A stretch of DNA of 64,000 bases from Dolichospermum sp. DET69. GTDB lineage: Bacteria > Cyanobacteriota > Cyanobacteriia > Cyanobacteriales > Nostocaceae. Shown here in pieces: positions 9,509 through 17,930 of this stretch. Both the position numbers and the translations under genes were made by a program. The stretch's first letter is position 1. Every line of letters begins with the position of its first letter. Where the stretch lies: positions 1,032,501 to 1,096,500 of the forward strand of contig CP070233.1 of the NCBI GenBank assembly GCA_017355425.1. Direction: 5' to 3'. The notes beneath the pieces were generated by a model, which saw nothing but the letters and a program-made list of their open reading frames with translations, was not told the origin of the DNA and ran no database searches.

Positions 9509-10408
9509 ATGCAAATCCGTCGTCGTTCACCCGGCACAGTTATTAATATTTCTATACTTCAATATCGATCCGCTATAGAAGGGGCTGCACCGAATAACAT
9601 TTTAGAAGAAATTGTTTGGCAAAAAGAAACAGAAGTTGAAAAAATGCGGGAAAGGCTACCTTTGCGGGAATTGCAAACACAAGCCCTATCTGCACCACCA
9701 ACTTGTGATTTTGTAGCCGCTTTACGTCAAGGCAAAACTAATCCGGCTTTAATTGCAGAAGTAAAAAAAGCTTCTCCCAGTAAAGGGGTATTTAGGGCAG
9801 ATTTTGACCCAGTAGCGATCGCTCAATCTTATCAAGCAGGTGGTGCTAGTTGTCTCTCTGTGCTGACAGATGTGAAATTTTTTCAAGGTAGTTTTGAAAA
9901 TCTATTGCGTGTCCGTGCTGCGGTAGATTTACCATTGCTATGTAAAGATTTTATCATCTATCCCTACCAAATGTATTGGGCGCGAATTCATGGAGCAGAT
10001 GCAGTTTTATTAATAGCAGCAATTCTCAATGATCAAGATTTGCAATACTTTATCAAAATTGCCAATAACCTAAAAATGGCAGCTTTAATAGAAGTCCATA
10101 ATTTAGAAGAATTAGATCGGGTTTTAGCTTTAGATGGTGTTTCTTTAATTGGGATTAATAATCGCAATTTAGAAGATTTTTCTGTTGACTTGCAAACTAC
10201 TTGTCAGTTAATGACAGCTAGAGGTGAACAATTACAAGCCAAGAACATTCTTGTAGTCAGTGAATCAGGATTACATCACCCAGAGGATTTAAGTGTAGTT
10301 AAAAAAGCAGGTGCATCTGCTGTACTGATTGGTGAATCCTTGGTCAAACAGCCAGATCCTCAGTTAGCAATCACCAATCTGTTTGGTTATACTGCAAACG
10401 GTTCATAG
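9509..10408 (+). CDS. trpC: Indole-3-glycerol phosphate synthase
   Basis: Closes the indole ring in tryptophan synthesis, converting CdRP to indole-3-glycerol phosphate. The 299-residue protein has the family landmarks: [14 protein letters not shown] (catalytic Lys), [55 protein letters not shown] and [10 protein letters not shown]. The first 60 residues (HNILEEIV-type helix preceded by [13 protein letters not shown]) are an extension that cyanobacterial TrpC proteins share. ATG at 9509 is the only sensible start. It is not clustered with other trp genes. Confidence 0.95.
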   Translation: MQIRRRSPGTVINISILQYRSAIEGAAPNNILEEIVWQKETEVEKMRERLPLRELQTQALSAPPTCDFVAALRQGKTNPALIAEVKKASPSKGVFRADFDPVAIAQSYQAGGASCLSVLTDVKFFQGSFENLLRVRAAVDLPLLCKDFIIYPYQMYWARIHGADAVLLIAAILNDQDLQYFIKIANNLKMAALIEVHNLEELDRVLALDGVSLIGINNRNLEDFSVDLQTTCQLMTARGEQLQAKNILVVSESGLHHPEDLSVVKKAGASAVLIGESLVKQPDPQLAITNLFGYTANGS

Positions 10409-10475
10409 TTTAACCAAGTATGAAACCCCTCTTGTAAACCTCTCCCCGCACCCCTCCCTGACCCTCCCCTACAAG

Positions 10476-10955
10476 CTACGGTGTACACACAAGTCTTCTA
10501 GAGTTGCCCCACAACGTTTAGATCCCCCCAACCCCCCTTAAAAAGGGGGGCTAAATTCTTCAAAGTCCCCCTTTTTAAGGGGGATTTAGGGGGATCGGAT
10601 CACGTTTAGCATCCTGTCTAGAGATGTGTATACACCGTAGCCTTTATAAGGGGGGCTAAATTCTTCAAAGTCCCCCTTTTTAAGGGGGATTTAGGGGGAT
10701 CGGATCACGTTTAGCATCCTGTCTAGAGATGTGTATACACCGTAGCCTTTATAAGGGGGGCTAAATTCTTCAAAGTCCCCCTTTTTAAGGGGGATTTAGG
10801 GGGATCGGATCACGTTTAGCATCCTGTCTAGAGATGTGTGTACACCGTAGCCTTAAAAAGGGGGGCTAAATTCTTCAAAGTCCCCCTTTTTAAGGGGGAT
10901 TTAGGGGGATCGGATCACGTTTAGCATCCTGTCTAGAGATGTGTGTACACCGTAG
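10476..10955. mobile_element. Miniature element, family D, with target duplication
   Basis: A 480-bp element with perfect 15-bp terminal inverted repeats: CTACGGTGTACACAC at 10476-10490 and its complement at 10941-10955. It is flanked by a direct duplication of CCCCTACAAG at 10466-10475 and 10956-10965, as expected of a DNA transposon insertion. It encodes nothing. The left part and the first repeat unit form one long imperfect hairpin around TTAAAAAGGGGGG and CCCCCTTTTTAAGGG; the remainder is tandem amplification of the right half. Confidence 0.85.
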
Positions 10956-10959
10956 CCCC
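10540..10959. repeat. Four 105-bp tandem repeats
   Basis: The marker GGGATCGGATCACG recurs at 10591, 10696, 10801 and 10906, an exact 105-bp period. Units are nearly identical; units 1 and 2 read GTGTATACACCGTAG and units 3 and 4 GTGTGTACACCGTAG near the end. Each unit holds a hairpin of GGGGGGCTAAATTC against TCCCCCTTTTT. There are no spacers, so it is not a CRISPR array. Confidence 0.95.
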
Positions 10960-11059
10960 TACAAGGGAGGGAAAAGGAGCAGCTTTTATGATTGGAGAAG
11001 CTTTGAACTTGGTTCTTTGGATGATAAAAAAGTCCAGCTTCTAGCCGTTTTGAGTATAA

Positions 11060-11196
11060 GAGACTTCCAATTTAAAAAATATCCCAAAACTTCTTGTAGT
11101 GCGGGCCGAAAAGTCCCCTAATAATACAAGGAGGGACCAGATACCATTGGATAGCGAAGCGCTGCTGCAAGCAGTTCATTTTTTTGTGGAGTTCTC
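11060..11196. mobile_element. Miniature element, family B copy 2, degenerate
   Basis: It shares GAGACTTCCAATTTAAAAAATATCCC-like left and TTTTTTTGTGGAGTTCTC right ends and the internal CTAATAATACAAGGA with the copy at 4714-4837. The right arm is disrupted near 11151-11176 by a short palindromic insert containing AGCGAAGCGCTGCTGC. Confidence 0.6.
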
Positions 11197-11326
11197 TAAT
11201 CATAATCTTTTGCCCCTTGCCTAAAGGCAATTAGTTATTTCCTGTGTAACAATTAACTGAGGGTTAGTTAAAACTTAACTAATTGAAAATTAAAAATCCC
11301 TAAGTTGTAATTTTACAATAAATTCC

Positions 11327-11569
11327 ATGAAGCCAATTCCTTTACCCTCTCCTATCCATTACGAACTTATACTTCAACTTTTAGAAAAGCAAACAATGAC
11401 TTCTATCGGTCTGGACAAAGAACTCCGAAATCAAGTCAATCAACTAATTATTACCCTGCGAAAAGCTGCATCCCAACAAAAGCGACTCGAAGAAACTTTT
11501 CAATCTTCCTCTTTACTAATTGATCACCGTTGGTCTATTAATCATTTCGGTGATAAAGTAGATTGCTGA
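11327..11569 (+). CDS. Small conserved cyanobacterial protein, DUF5340-like
   Basis: An 80-residue cytoplasmic-looking protein with no signal or membrane segment. The start MKPIPLPSPIHYELILQLLE is of the kind I associate with a small cyanobacterial family (DUF5340), followed by a helix-rich middle (QVNQLIITLRKAASQQKRLE). Function is unknown. It stands alone before a clear terminator. The family label rests on memory of the N-terminal pattern and should be treated as tentative; that it is a real gene is more certain because of the even composition and the terminator. Confidence 0.65.
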   Translation: MKPIPLPSPIHYELILQLLEKQTMTSIGLDKELRNQVNQLIITLRKAASQQKRLEETFQSSSLLIDHRWSINHFGDKVDC

Positions 11570-11614
11570 TAAAGTGTCAACAGGCAGACAGTGGCAAAAA
11601 ATATGGTGTAGCAA

Positions 11615-11647
11615 AACCCACAATAGATTTTAGTGGGTTGTTTTTTG
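11615..11647 (+). terminator. Terminator of the 80-residue protein gene
   Basis: Stem AACCCAC (11615-11621) with GTGGGTT (11633-11639), 11-nt loop, followed by GTTTTTT. It lies 45 bp after the stop codon and 60 bp before the next gene. Confidence 0.85.
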
Positions 11648-11709
11648 GATTTTTATCCCCTAGAGGGGTTAATTTATATTGTATTGAAATTTTCAACTAG
11701 GACACAAAC

Positions 11710-12858
11710 ATGGACGATAAATTGATGCTGATGATTCCTGGTCCTACCCCAGTCCCAGAAGCGGCTTTACTAGCATTAGCCAAACACCCCATTGGCCACC
11801 GCAGCAGTGAATTTAGTAGCATGATGGCAGAGGTGACAGAAAACCTCAAATGGCTACATCAAACGGACAGTGATGTATTAATGCTAAATGTTAGCGGTAC
11901 TGGTGCTGTAGAAGCGGGAATGATTAATTTCCTTTCTGCAGGCGATCGCATTTTAGTTGGTTCTAATGGTAAATTTGGTGAACGTTGGGTAGAAGTTGGT
12001 CAAGCCTTTGGACTAAGTGTAGAAACTGTCACCGCAGAATGGGGACAACCCTTGGATCCAGCCGAATTTGCTGCCAAACTGCAAGCTGATACCAACAAAG
12101 AAATCAAAGCTGTGATTATCACCCACAGCGAAACCTCAACAGGCGTTATTAACGACCTAGAAGCTATCAACCGCCACGTTAAAGAACATGGAGAGGCTTT
12201 AATCATTGTTGATGCTGTCACCAGTTTAGGGGCTTATAACGTCCCTGTAGACGCTTGGGGTTTGGATGTAGTCGCTTCCGGTTCTCAAAAAGGCTATATG
12301 ATTCCTCCCGGTTTAGGATTTGTCTCCGTCAGTCCTAAAGCTTGGGAAGCTTACAAAACTGCAAAATTGCCTAAGTATTATTTAGATTTAGGTAAATATC
12401 GTAAAGCTACCGCTAAAAATACCACTCCCTTTACTCCTCCTGTCAACTTAATGGTGGCGCTACATACCACCTTGGGAATGATGAAAAAGGAAGGATTGGA
12501 AGCCATTTTTACCCGTCATGACCGCCAAAAAAATGCTACTCGTGCGGCTATGAAGGCGTTAAATTTATCGTTGTTTGCTGCTGATGAATGTGCAAGTCCT
12601 GCTATTACCGCTGTAGCTACCCCAGGCATCGAAACAGATAAAATTCGTTCTTTGATGAAAAAACGGTTTGATATTGCTTTAGCCGGTGGTCAAGACCATC
12701 TGAGTAATAAAATTTTCCGCATAGGTCACTTGGGTTTTGTCAGCGATAGAGATATCCTTAGCTGTATTGCTTCTTTAGAAGTTGTCCTGCCCCAAGTTGG
12801 TCATGAAAACTTCACCCCCGGTGCTGGTATAGCAGCAGCAGCAAAAGTTTTTGCATAA
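11710..12858 (+). CDS. PLP class V aminotransferase, alanine-glyoxylate/serine-pyruvate type
   Basis: A 382-residue fold-type I PLP enzyme. The N-terminus LMLMIPGPTPVPEAALLAL and GHRSSEFSSMM are hallmarks of the alanine-glyoxylate/serine-glyoxylate aminotransferase group. The PLP lysine is Lys194 in GSQKGYMIPPGLGFVSVS, and the PLP-contacting Asp is in IIVDAVTSLGAY. The likely reaction is transamination of glyoxylate with serine or alanine, fitting photorespiration. Close cyanobacterial homologues were historically named soluble hydrogenase 42 kDa subunit, a label I think is misleading. Length and motifs are complete. It starts with ATG 7 nt after a weak GGACA. Confidence 0.9.
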   Translation: MDDKLMLMIPGPTPVPEAALLALAKHPIGHRSSEFSSMMAEVTENLKWLHQTDSDVLMLNVSGTGAVEAGMINFLSAGDRILVGSNGKFGERWVEVGQAFGLSVETVTAEWGQPLDPAEFAAKLQADTNKEIKAVIITHSETSTGVINDLEAINRHVKEHGEALIIVDAVTSLGAYNVPVDAWGLDVVASGSQKGYMIPPGLGFVSVSPKAWEAYKTAKLPKYYLDLGKYRKATAKNTTPFTPPVNLMVALHTTLGMMKKEGLEAIFTRHDRQKNATRAAMKALNLSLFAADECASPAITAVATPGIETDKIRSLMKKRFDIALAGGQDHLSNKIFRIGHLGFVSDRDILSCIASLEVVLPQVGHENFTPGAGIAAAAKVFA

Positions 12859-12859
12859 T

Positions 12860-12904
12860 TGGTAATTGGTAATGGGTAATTGGTAATGGGTAATTGGTAA
12901 TTGA
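12860..12904. repeat. Heptamer tandem repeat, short array
   Basis: About six units of TTGGTAA or TGGGTAA directly after the aminotransferase stop codon. Same repeat family as the long array at 23574-23732 and short ones near 15268-15291 and 43955-43985. Confidence 0.9.
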
Positions 12905-12952
12905 TCTTCCCTTTTGCCTCTTCCCTCTTAACTGTTACCTGTCACCTCTTTC

Positions 12953-13144
12953 CTATGCCGTTTCTAGCCAATCATAAATTTGTTCTAACTGTTCTAGGGT
13001 AATTAACCCATATTGCCAAAGTGTCATGGTTAAAGAACCAGGATCTTGATCACGATTACGTAATGCTACAGCTAGGGAAGCGGCGGAAATTGCCAAATCT
13101 TCCTGGAGAAAATTAATTAGCCGAGAATATCTTGATGGTGCCAT
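12953..13144 (-). CDS. DUF2949 family protein
   Basis: A 63-residue protein whose pattern RLINFLQEDLAISAASLAVAL followed by MTLWQYGLITLEQLEQIYDWLE is that of the small cyanobacterial DUF2949 family. Function unknown; it looks like a soluble all-helical domain. ATG at 13144 is preceded by a poor Shine-Dalgarno. It converges on the aminotransferase gene, from which it is separated by the heptamer repeat. Complete for the family, which is about 60-70 residues. Confidence 0.8.
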   Translation of the reverse strand: MAPSRYSRLINFLQEDLAISAASLAVALRNRDQDPGSLTMTLWQYGLITLEQLEQIYDWLETA

Positions 13145-13837
13145 TTGTATCTTAGATTCTTGGGTAGAATTGATGATTTTAGATTGGTTATCTAATTTTG
13201 TGGGTACTCTATAGCCAGTATTTTATGTGTCACTTTGTGGGAGGTAGATTGAAAATTACAGGTTGTATAAAAAAATATTATATTCTTCTAAATAACCCTT
13301 TTTTAAAGCATTAATCTCACAGGATGTACTACCAGCCCAAGGTACTTATAATCACGGTGTAAATCCCTAGTACGGTGACTTATGTATCCCATCAGGATAA
13401 TATTTAGGTAATATTTTAACCATGATGTTAGTGTTACCATTAACATCCTCCAGTTCTTTTGTCCTGGTTTAAGTAACAAAGAGTTTATAGAATATAATCC
13501 TCTATTGGCGACCATTTACACTTGCGTCAAAAGGGAGATTTTTGTTACCAAACTCTGAAGTTATAATTTTACAGTGGTAAACAAGGAGGTTATAACATTA
13601 TTAAAAGCTCAAACTCAGTGACGATGAAGCTTTGACTTTTGCCTCTTGCCTTCTGCTATAACTAGGAAAACTTAGAATTTGATGTTATTCAGGCTACTGC
13701 TAAATATTAACCTTTTTACCACTATTTATGCCAGGTTAGGTAATATTTTTGCAAAAAAATCTGTATCATATCCGAATTTAGAATCAAAACCCATGCTATT
13801 TTTGCATAGGCTCATGATGAATAAATGTTGATACTGT
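13145..13837. other. Intergenic, about 690 bp, no supported gene
   Basis: AT-rich DNA between two minus-strand genes. An open frame on the minus strand at 13303-13515 has poor composition and no recognisable motif, so I do not call it. There is a possible Shine-Dalgarno (AAGGAGG near 13584) without a usable start after it. A small RNA cannot be excluded, but I see no terminator hairpin with a T-run. Confidence 0.45.
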
Positions 13838-14365
13838 CTACTGAATAGCTTTAGGAGTTAAAAAATCAATTTTCACCTGATTTCCTGGCTGTAAACCTAG
13901 TTCTTTGGCTCGTCCTGACCTCAGTTCAATTACTTGATCTATAAGTACATCAGGACCATAAGTAGCACAAGGTTCTCTACTGCAACCAGGAGCAGATACT
14001 TGTATATATTTAACTATACCTTTCTGGAGAAATACCATATCTAAAGCAACAGGTACATTCTTCATCCAAAATTTTACTGGTTGTGGGTTCGGAAAAATAA
14101 ACAGCATTCCTCGGTTATCTGGTAAAGCCGGTCTATACATTAAACCCATCTGTTGCTGTTTTTGTGTTCGTGCTACTTCTAACTGAATTTTTGTACCTTT
14201 AGGAAGAGTAGCAAAAGCCGAAATTGGCAAATTTTGACCAGCATTTACTGATGTTTGGGTTGATGATTCTGGTGTCACTGCTGGAGATTTAGCTGTGGTT
14301 GGGGATGAACAGCCCATCAATAAGATACTAAGTAATATTGAACATAAACTAAGCCAAGAAATCAT
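13838..14365 (-). CDS. DUF192 lipoprotein
   Basis: Residues about 60-175 are a DUF192 domain: TKIQLEVARTQKQQQMGLMYR, MLFIFPNPQPVKFWMKNV, LDMVFLQKGIVKYI, and the end VIELRSGRAKELGLQPGNQV. I choose the ATG at 14365 (175 residues), which puts a typical lipobox LLMGC at Cys19, so the mature protein should be lipid-anchored. The frame is open to a TTG at 14413, but that extension is encoded by low-complexity GGGAATA repeats. DUF192 function is unclear; some homologues sit beside other envelope or secretion genes. Next upstream on the same strand is the NblR-like regulator, 170 bp away. Confidence 0.85.
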   Translation of the reverse strand: MISWLSLCSILLSILLMGCSSPTTAKSPAVTPESSTQTSVNAGQNLPISAFATLPKGTKIQLEVARTQKQQQMGLMYRPALPDNRGMLFIFPNPQPVKFWMKNVPVALDMVFLQKGIVKYIQVSAPGCSREPCATYGPDVLIDQVIELRSGRAKELGLQPGNQVKIDFLTPKAIQ

Positions 14366-14540
14366 AAGTGATAAAGGGAATAGGGAATAGGGAAAAAGTG
14401 ATAATTTTACCAATTACCTCTTACCAAATTAGCAATTGAATTATTTACTGCAATTTAGATTCCGACTATCTTACTTAATTTATGCAAAATTGCCCACAAT
14501 TTTCGATTGTATTCGTGATTATTTCTTATTTTATGGATTT

Positions 14541-15254
14541 TCACGAATCTCTGAGGACGTAACCTACACCGCGTACAGTTTGAATCAGGCGTTTTTGACC
14601 TTCTTCTTCGATTTTGAGACGGAGATAACGAATATACACTTCAATGACATTAGACTCACCCATAAAGTCGTAACCCCAAACATTTTCTAAAATTTTGTCG
14701 CGGGTTAATACTTCACGGGGATGTTCCATTAAGAATTTTAATAGTTCAAATTCTTTCATGGTTAAGTCAATGGCTTTACTGTTATAAATAGCCCGACGTG
14801 TTCCTAGATCCAAAACCAAGTCCCCAAAGCGTAATTGCTCTGTGGTATCAATATCAGGTTTGAGATAGAGACGAATCAGCCTTAAAAAATCTTCCGAACG
14901 GTAAGGTTTCAGGATGTAATCATCAGCGCCAGCATCTAAACAGGCTATGCGATCATCTACTGTATCTCTAGCCATTAAAATCAGTACAGGGGAACGATTA
15001 CCAATATTTCTGAGATGTTTACAGAAAGATAGTCCTGATTCGCCGACAAGCATTCGATCTACAACAATTAAAGCAGGTTGGCGATGGCTTTGTTCGGCGG
15101 ACCCATCACGACAGTATTGTAATCCATTAGCTGCATCATGAGTCACAATTGCATCATAGCCAGCTTCTTGTAAATCAGAAGCTAACTGATTAGCTAAAGT
15201 TTCATCTGGTTCAATTACCAAAACAAAAACAGCGGGATTGTGGGTAGCTATCAT
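14541..15254 (-). CDS. nblR: OmpR-type response regulator, NblR-like
   Basis: A 237-residue regulator: receiver domain (about 8-125) and OmpR/PhoB winged helix (about 140-235, ending IQTVRGVGYVLRDS). The receiver is unusual. The phospho-acceptor Asp66 (IVVDRM) and Lys116 (ILKPY) are present, but the acidic pair is Glu15-Pro-Asp17 and the conserved Thr is Met94 (LILMARD). A regulator with a partly degenerate receiver and the start FVLVIEPDETLANQLA resembles NblR, which controls phycobilisome degradation under nutrient stress in cyanobacteria. NblR is reported to work without phosphorylation. The family assignment is certain, the NblR identity is my reading of overall pattern. Confidence 0.7.
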   Translation of the reverse strand: MIATHNPAVFVLVIEPDETLANQLASDLQEAGYDAIVTHDAANGLQYCRDGSAEQSHRQPALIVVDRMLVGESGLSFCKHLRNIGNRSPVLILMARDTVDDRIACLDAGADDYILKPYRSEDFLRLIRLYLKPDIDTTEQLRFGDLVLDLGTRRAIYNSKAIDLTMKEFELLKFLMEHPREVLTRDKILENVWGYDFMGESNVIEVYIRYLRLKIEEEGQKRLIQTVRGVGYVLRDS

Positions 15255-15388
15255 AGCAGTTGGGGATTGGTAATTGGTAATTGGTAATATGAGTTATAAC
15301 CTGTTACCGTGTTACTGATATTTCACACAATACTAACTCAAATTACTAATTTTCCGGTTGTACCTCTAGACAAAGTGCTGTAACTCAA

Positions 15389-16051
15389 TTATAAAAATAA
15401 TAATTTACGCTTAAGTGCTATCATACATAGTGCAACACGAGAATTAATGTCTTTTTGCTCAAATTCATCAATACCTAATTTGACTTTCAGATGTTGGACA
15501 TGATTCTGTACAACCCTTAGTGATATATGAAGACGTTCCGCTATTGCTTGATCTGTTAAGGATTCATGACATAATAGCCTGAGAATTTCCAATTCTTTCT
15601 TGTTCAAATTTAATTCTTGACGTAATTCTCTAGGCAGTTTCAATTCTCCATTCAGCGCATTTTCAACTCCTGCTAAAAAATATTTGCGTCGTTCCATTTT
15701 ATTCACAACCACAAACCCACCGCAGTGATGATTAATGAATTTGACAAGTTTTATCATCCAACTGGGTTCGCTGCTATAGATGAGGATATTTAAAGAGGAA
15801 TAAGTATCAAAAATTAATTCTAACAGTTCTAAAGAAGATTTAGCTGACTGAGAGCCAGAAGGTAAAGCAAATTGTAAATCAAGGACTATTAAATTTGGTG
15901 TTTCTATTTTTAGACGTTGTAGTGCTTCTTGAGGAGTAGAAGCGATGACACAAATAGCAGAAGAATCGAACTTTCTCAAAAAATCACAATTATTTTGCGC
16001 TACTTCTGGATGATCTTCTACAACGAGAAACCGCAGTGGCTTGACATTCAT
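15389..16051 (-). CDS. NarL/LuxR-type response regulator
   Basis: 220 residues: receiver (about 5-125; acidic Glu12-Asp13, phospho-acceptor Asp58 in LIVLDLQF, Lys in VVNKMER) and a LuxR-type HTH (about 145-205: LNKKELEILRLLCHESLTDQAIAERLHIS, VVQNHVQHLKVKLGI). The receiver has an insert after Asp58 (ALPSGSQSAKSSLE) lengthening the alpha3 region. No kinase gene lies next to it. The promoter region carries two TACGTATA boxes 20 bp apart, possible binding sites for the protein itself. Targets unknown. Confidence 0.88.
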   Translation of the reverse strand: MNVKPLRFLVVEDHPEVAQNNCDFLRKFDSSAICVIASTPQEALQRLKIETPNLIVLDLQFALPSGSQSAKSSLELLELIFDTYSSLNILIYSSEPSWMIKLVKFINHHCGGFVVVNKMERRKYFLAGVENALNGELKLPRELRQELNLNKKELEILRLLCHESLTDQAIAERLHISLRVVQNHVQHLKVKLGIDEFEQKDINSRVALCMIALKRKLLFL

Positions 16052-16070
16052 ATTCTGGGTGATGATTAGA

Positions 16071-16098
16071 TACGTATAGTTTACATCAAGTACGTATA
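16071..16098 (-). promoter_or_regulatory. Paired TACGTATA boxes upstream of the LuxR-type regulator
   Basis: TACGTATA occurs at 16071-16078 and again at 16091-16098, exactly 20 bp apart, just upstream of the minus-strand regulator gene (start 16051). Two half-palindromic boxes two helical turns apart suggest an operator, perhaps autoregulatory. This is inference from spacing only. Confidence 0.4.
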
Positions 16099-16112
16099 TT
16101 TAATCAAGACCT

Positions 16113-16145
16113 AGATCCCCGACTTCTTAAAGAAGTCGGGGATCT
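16113..16145. terminator. Dispersed AGATCCCCGACTT hairpin, copy 1
   Basis: Fifteen-base arms AGATCCCCGACTTCTT/AAGAAGTCGGGGATCT form a nearly perfect hairpin just after the HigA-like gene. The same hairpin recurs at 16948, 17820, 20466, 28622 and, degraded, 23991. It likely acts as a terminator here, but lacks a T-run and is best seen as a dispersed repeat. Confidence 0.65.
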
Positions 16146-16164
16146 GAATAATGAATAATAATTA

Positions 16165-16488
16165 TCAGACTACAATTATCTGAGCAAACTTGCGATTTTC
16201 AGGTTTAGGTTTAACTGTAATCTCTACATCACTACCTAACTTATTTAGATAGTCCATCAATCTATCAGTTGAAAAACCACTTAATCTACCTCTAATTAGT
16301 AGAGAAACTTTTGGTTGATCTATGCCTAGAATTTCGGCTGCTTGAACTTGTGTTAAATTTAGATTAGTAATGATTTCACTGATTTTACGGACTAACTCGG
16401 CTTTCAATAATCTTTCTTCAGGATTAGATAAACATAAGTCAGCAAATACATTTCCGCTACTAACCTCAACTTGATTTTCTTCTGACAT
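16165..16488 (-). CDS. HigA-like XRE antitoxin
   Basis: 107 residues with a helix-turn-helix of the XRE type at about 35-85: LTQVQAAEILGIDQPKVSLLIRGRLSGFSTDRLMDYLNKLG. This matches antitoxins paired with Gp49/HigB-type toxins. It starts 4 bp after the toxin gene ends, so toxin-first order as in HigBA operons. It should bind toxin and repress the operon promoter. The C-terminal tail EITVKPKPENRK probably contacts the toxin. No other role is suggested by context. Confidence 0.88.
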   Translation of the reverse strand: MSEENQVEVSSGNVFADLCLSNPEERLLKAELVRKISEIITNLNLTQVQAAEILGIDQPKVSLLIRGRLSGFSTDRLMDYLNKLGSDVEITVKPKPENRKFAQIIVV

Positions 16489-16492
16489 TTTT

Positions 16493-16870
16493 TTACTCCA
16501 TTTTTTCGGTAGTTTGCTGTAAATAATTTTCTTGAGCGATTTTCAATCTTTTTTTAACTAATTCTATATCTTGTTTTGGTGTAGCAATACCATGTTTTGA
16601 TTTCTTTTGAAATGAATGTAGTAAGTAGATAACACCCTCGAATTTAACAGTATAAATTGCCCTATACGTATCCCCATCAAAATCATCTACAATTTCTAAA
16701 ACACCTGCTCCAGAGAACCCGCATAAAGGTTTTGCATCAGGGTGTTTTTGGCCATGTTGTGCCAAATCAAGAGCGTAACCCATGACATCCTGTACATCTT
16801 CAGGAAACTTCTTTAAATCATTAAGGGCGCTTGCAATCCATCTGAGAGGCTTTTCTTGTTTTTCATTCAT
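16493..16870 (-). CDS. HigB/Gp49-type RelE-fold toxin
   Basis: A 125-residue protein of the phage-derived Gp49-like/HigB family: LRWIASALNDLKKFPEDVQDVMGYALDLAQHG, then GVLEIVDDFDGDTYRAIYTVKFEGVIYLLHSFQKKSKHGIATPKQDIELVKKRL. The RAIY and VIYLLHSFQKKS strands are the conserved core of these ribosome-dependent mRNA interferases. First gene of a two-gene minus-strand operon with the XRE antitoxin. ATG at 16870, moderate context. Complete by length. Confidence 0.88.
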   Translation of the reverse strand: MNEKQEKPLRWIASALNDLKKFPEDVQDVMGYALDLAQHGQKHPDAKPLCGFSGAGVLEIVDDFDGDTYRAIYTVKFEGVIYLLHSFQKKSKHGIATPKQDIELVKKRLKIAQENYLQQTTEKME

Positions 16871-16947
16871 GTAATGTTAAGTATGCTAAAACTAGCATAT
16901 TATGTCAATAAGTAATTATATGGTATTAAATATCATCTTGGTAAACT

Positions 16948-16980
16948 AGATCCCCGACTTCTTAGAGAAGTCAGGGATCT
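16948..16980. repeat. Dispersed AGATCCCCGACTT hairpin, copy 2
   Basis: AGATCCCCGACTTCTTAG with GAGAAGTCAGGGATCT, one mismatch. It lies between HigBA and VapBC and is followed by the phrase AAAAAGCGATAGCGAAGCGCGACC, also found after copy 3, so a longer unit was copied. Confidence 0.75.
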
Positions 16981-17071
16981 GAATGAATACTAGGATCGCA
17001 CAAAATCATCCTTTTCTCAAAAAAGCGATAGCGAAGCGCGACCCAGGAATTGCTCTGAAGGAATCGTATAT

Positions 17072-17515
17072 CTAACTAAAATTGAGATTGGAAGTTAATA
17101 AAAGAATATCTATCTCTAAAATAGTAGCAGATTGAGCTAATTTATCATCTGCTGTCACCAGAGAAAAATTATTAATGCTACACACTGCTAAATGTAAAGC
17201 ATCCAAAGTTCTTAAAGGCAGATCAAACCTGGATATCCAATCTCTAGCTAAACGATAATGTTGATTTTCCAATAAAACAAGACGATATAAACTTTCATTA
17301 AGGTGATTCTCAAACAATTCTGTAATCCGTCTAGCGTCATTTTGGGAAACTTCACCCATTCTTACCCTACGAGATAAAGCAGAAAATAATTCTACCTCAA
17401 CTAATTGACTAATGATTGGTTTATCTTCTTGTTTTTGTAATAGTTGTTCAACAACATTACTTAATTTTTCAGGCACATAATAAGGAACAATGGCGCTAGT
17501 ATCTAAATAAATCAA
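17072..17515 (-). CDS. VapC-type PIN toxin
   Basis: 147-residue PIN-domain ribonuclease. The acidic residues are Asp5 (MIYLDTSAIV), Glu near 43 (VEVELFSALSRR), Asp near 105 (LRTLDALHLAVC) and Asp near 122 (LVTADDKLAQSA). All four are in place. It overlaps the antitoxin gene by 4 bp (ATGA-type junction), the usual arrangement. Expected to cleave specific RNAs, commonly initiator tRNA in this family, when the antitoxin is lost. Confidence 0.9.
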   Translation of the reverse strand: MIYLDTSAIVPYYVPEKLSNVVEQLLQKQEDKPIISQLVEVELFSALSRRVRMGEVSQNDARRITELFENHLNESLYRLVLLENQHYRLARDWISRFDLPLRTLDALHLAVCSINNFSLVTADDKLAQSATILEIDILLLTSNLNFS

Positions 17516-17748
17516 TATCTTTCGTTCTCTCTTGCTTCTAATATCGTGGTACTCATTGCACTTCCTTTTAAAACTATTGATTTTCTAAAAGAGTTTAAAC
17601 TAGGAAATACTTTTTTTTCCTGTTGAGGAGGAAGAAGACGAGCAATTTCTTTTCCTTCTTTCATTAAAACAAATTGCTCACCTTTAGCGACTTGTTCTAG
17701 AAGTTTATATAAATTTTGAGTAGCTTCTTCAATTGTAATCTGAGTCAT
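17512..17748 (-). CDS. Phd/YefM-type antitoxin
   Basis: 78 residues. The N-terminal MTQITIEEATQNLYKLLEQVAKGEQFVLMKEGKEIARLLP is the DNA-binding Phd/YefM fold, and the tail should wrap the PIN toxin encoded next. ATG at 17748; Shine-Dalgarno weak. First gene of the pair and overlapping the toxin by 4 bp. Confidence 0.88.
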   Translation of the reverse strand: MTQITIEEATQNLYKLLEQVAKGEQFVLMKEGKEIARLLPPQQEKKVFPSLNSFRKSIVLKGSAMSTTILEARENERY

Positions 17749-17819
17749 AAGTTTCTCAATATTTTACAAATGTATTACAATTATATAACAGAGATAGATG
17801 TTTTGTAAATAGGGAAACT

Positions 17820-17852
17820 AGATCCCCGACTTCTTGGAGAAGTCGAGGATCT
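17820..17852. repeat. Dispersed AGATCCCCGACTT hairpin, copy 3
   Basis: AGATCCCCGACTTCTTGG with GAGAAGTCGAGGATCT. Followed by AAAAAGCGATAGCGAAGCGCGACC like copy 2. Lies upstream of the VapBC promoter region. Confidence 0.75.
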
Positions 17853-17930
17853 GAAATATCAGAATCATCCTGTTATCAAAAAAAGCGATAGCGAAGCGCG
17901 ACCTAGGAATCGCCTAAAATTATCCTTCTA

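Noticed and set aside
10540-10959. Regularly repeated units, possible CRISPR
   Set aside because: The 105-bp units are contiguous with no unique spacers and no cas genes nearby.
13303-13515. 70-codon minus-strand frame
   Set aside because: No motif, no ribosome site, and composition like the surrounding spacer.
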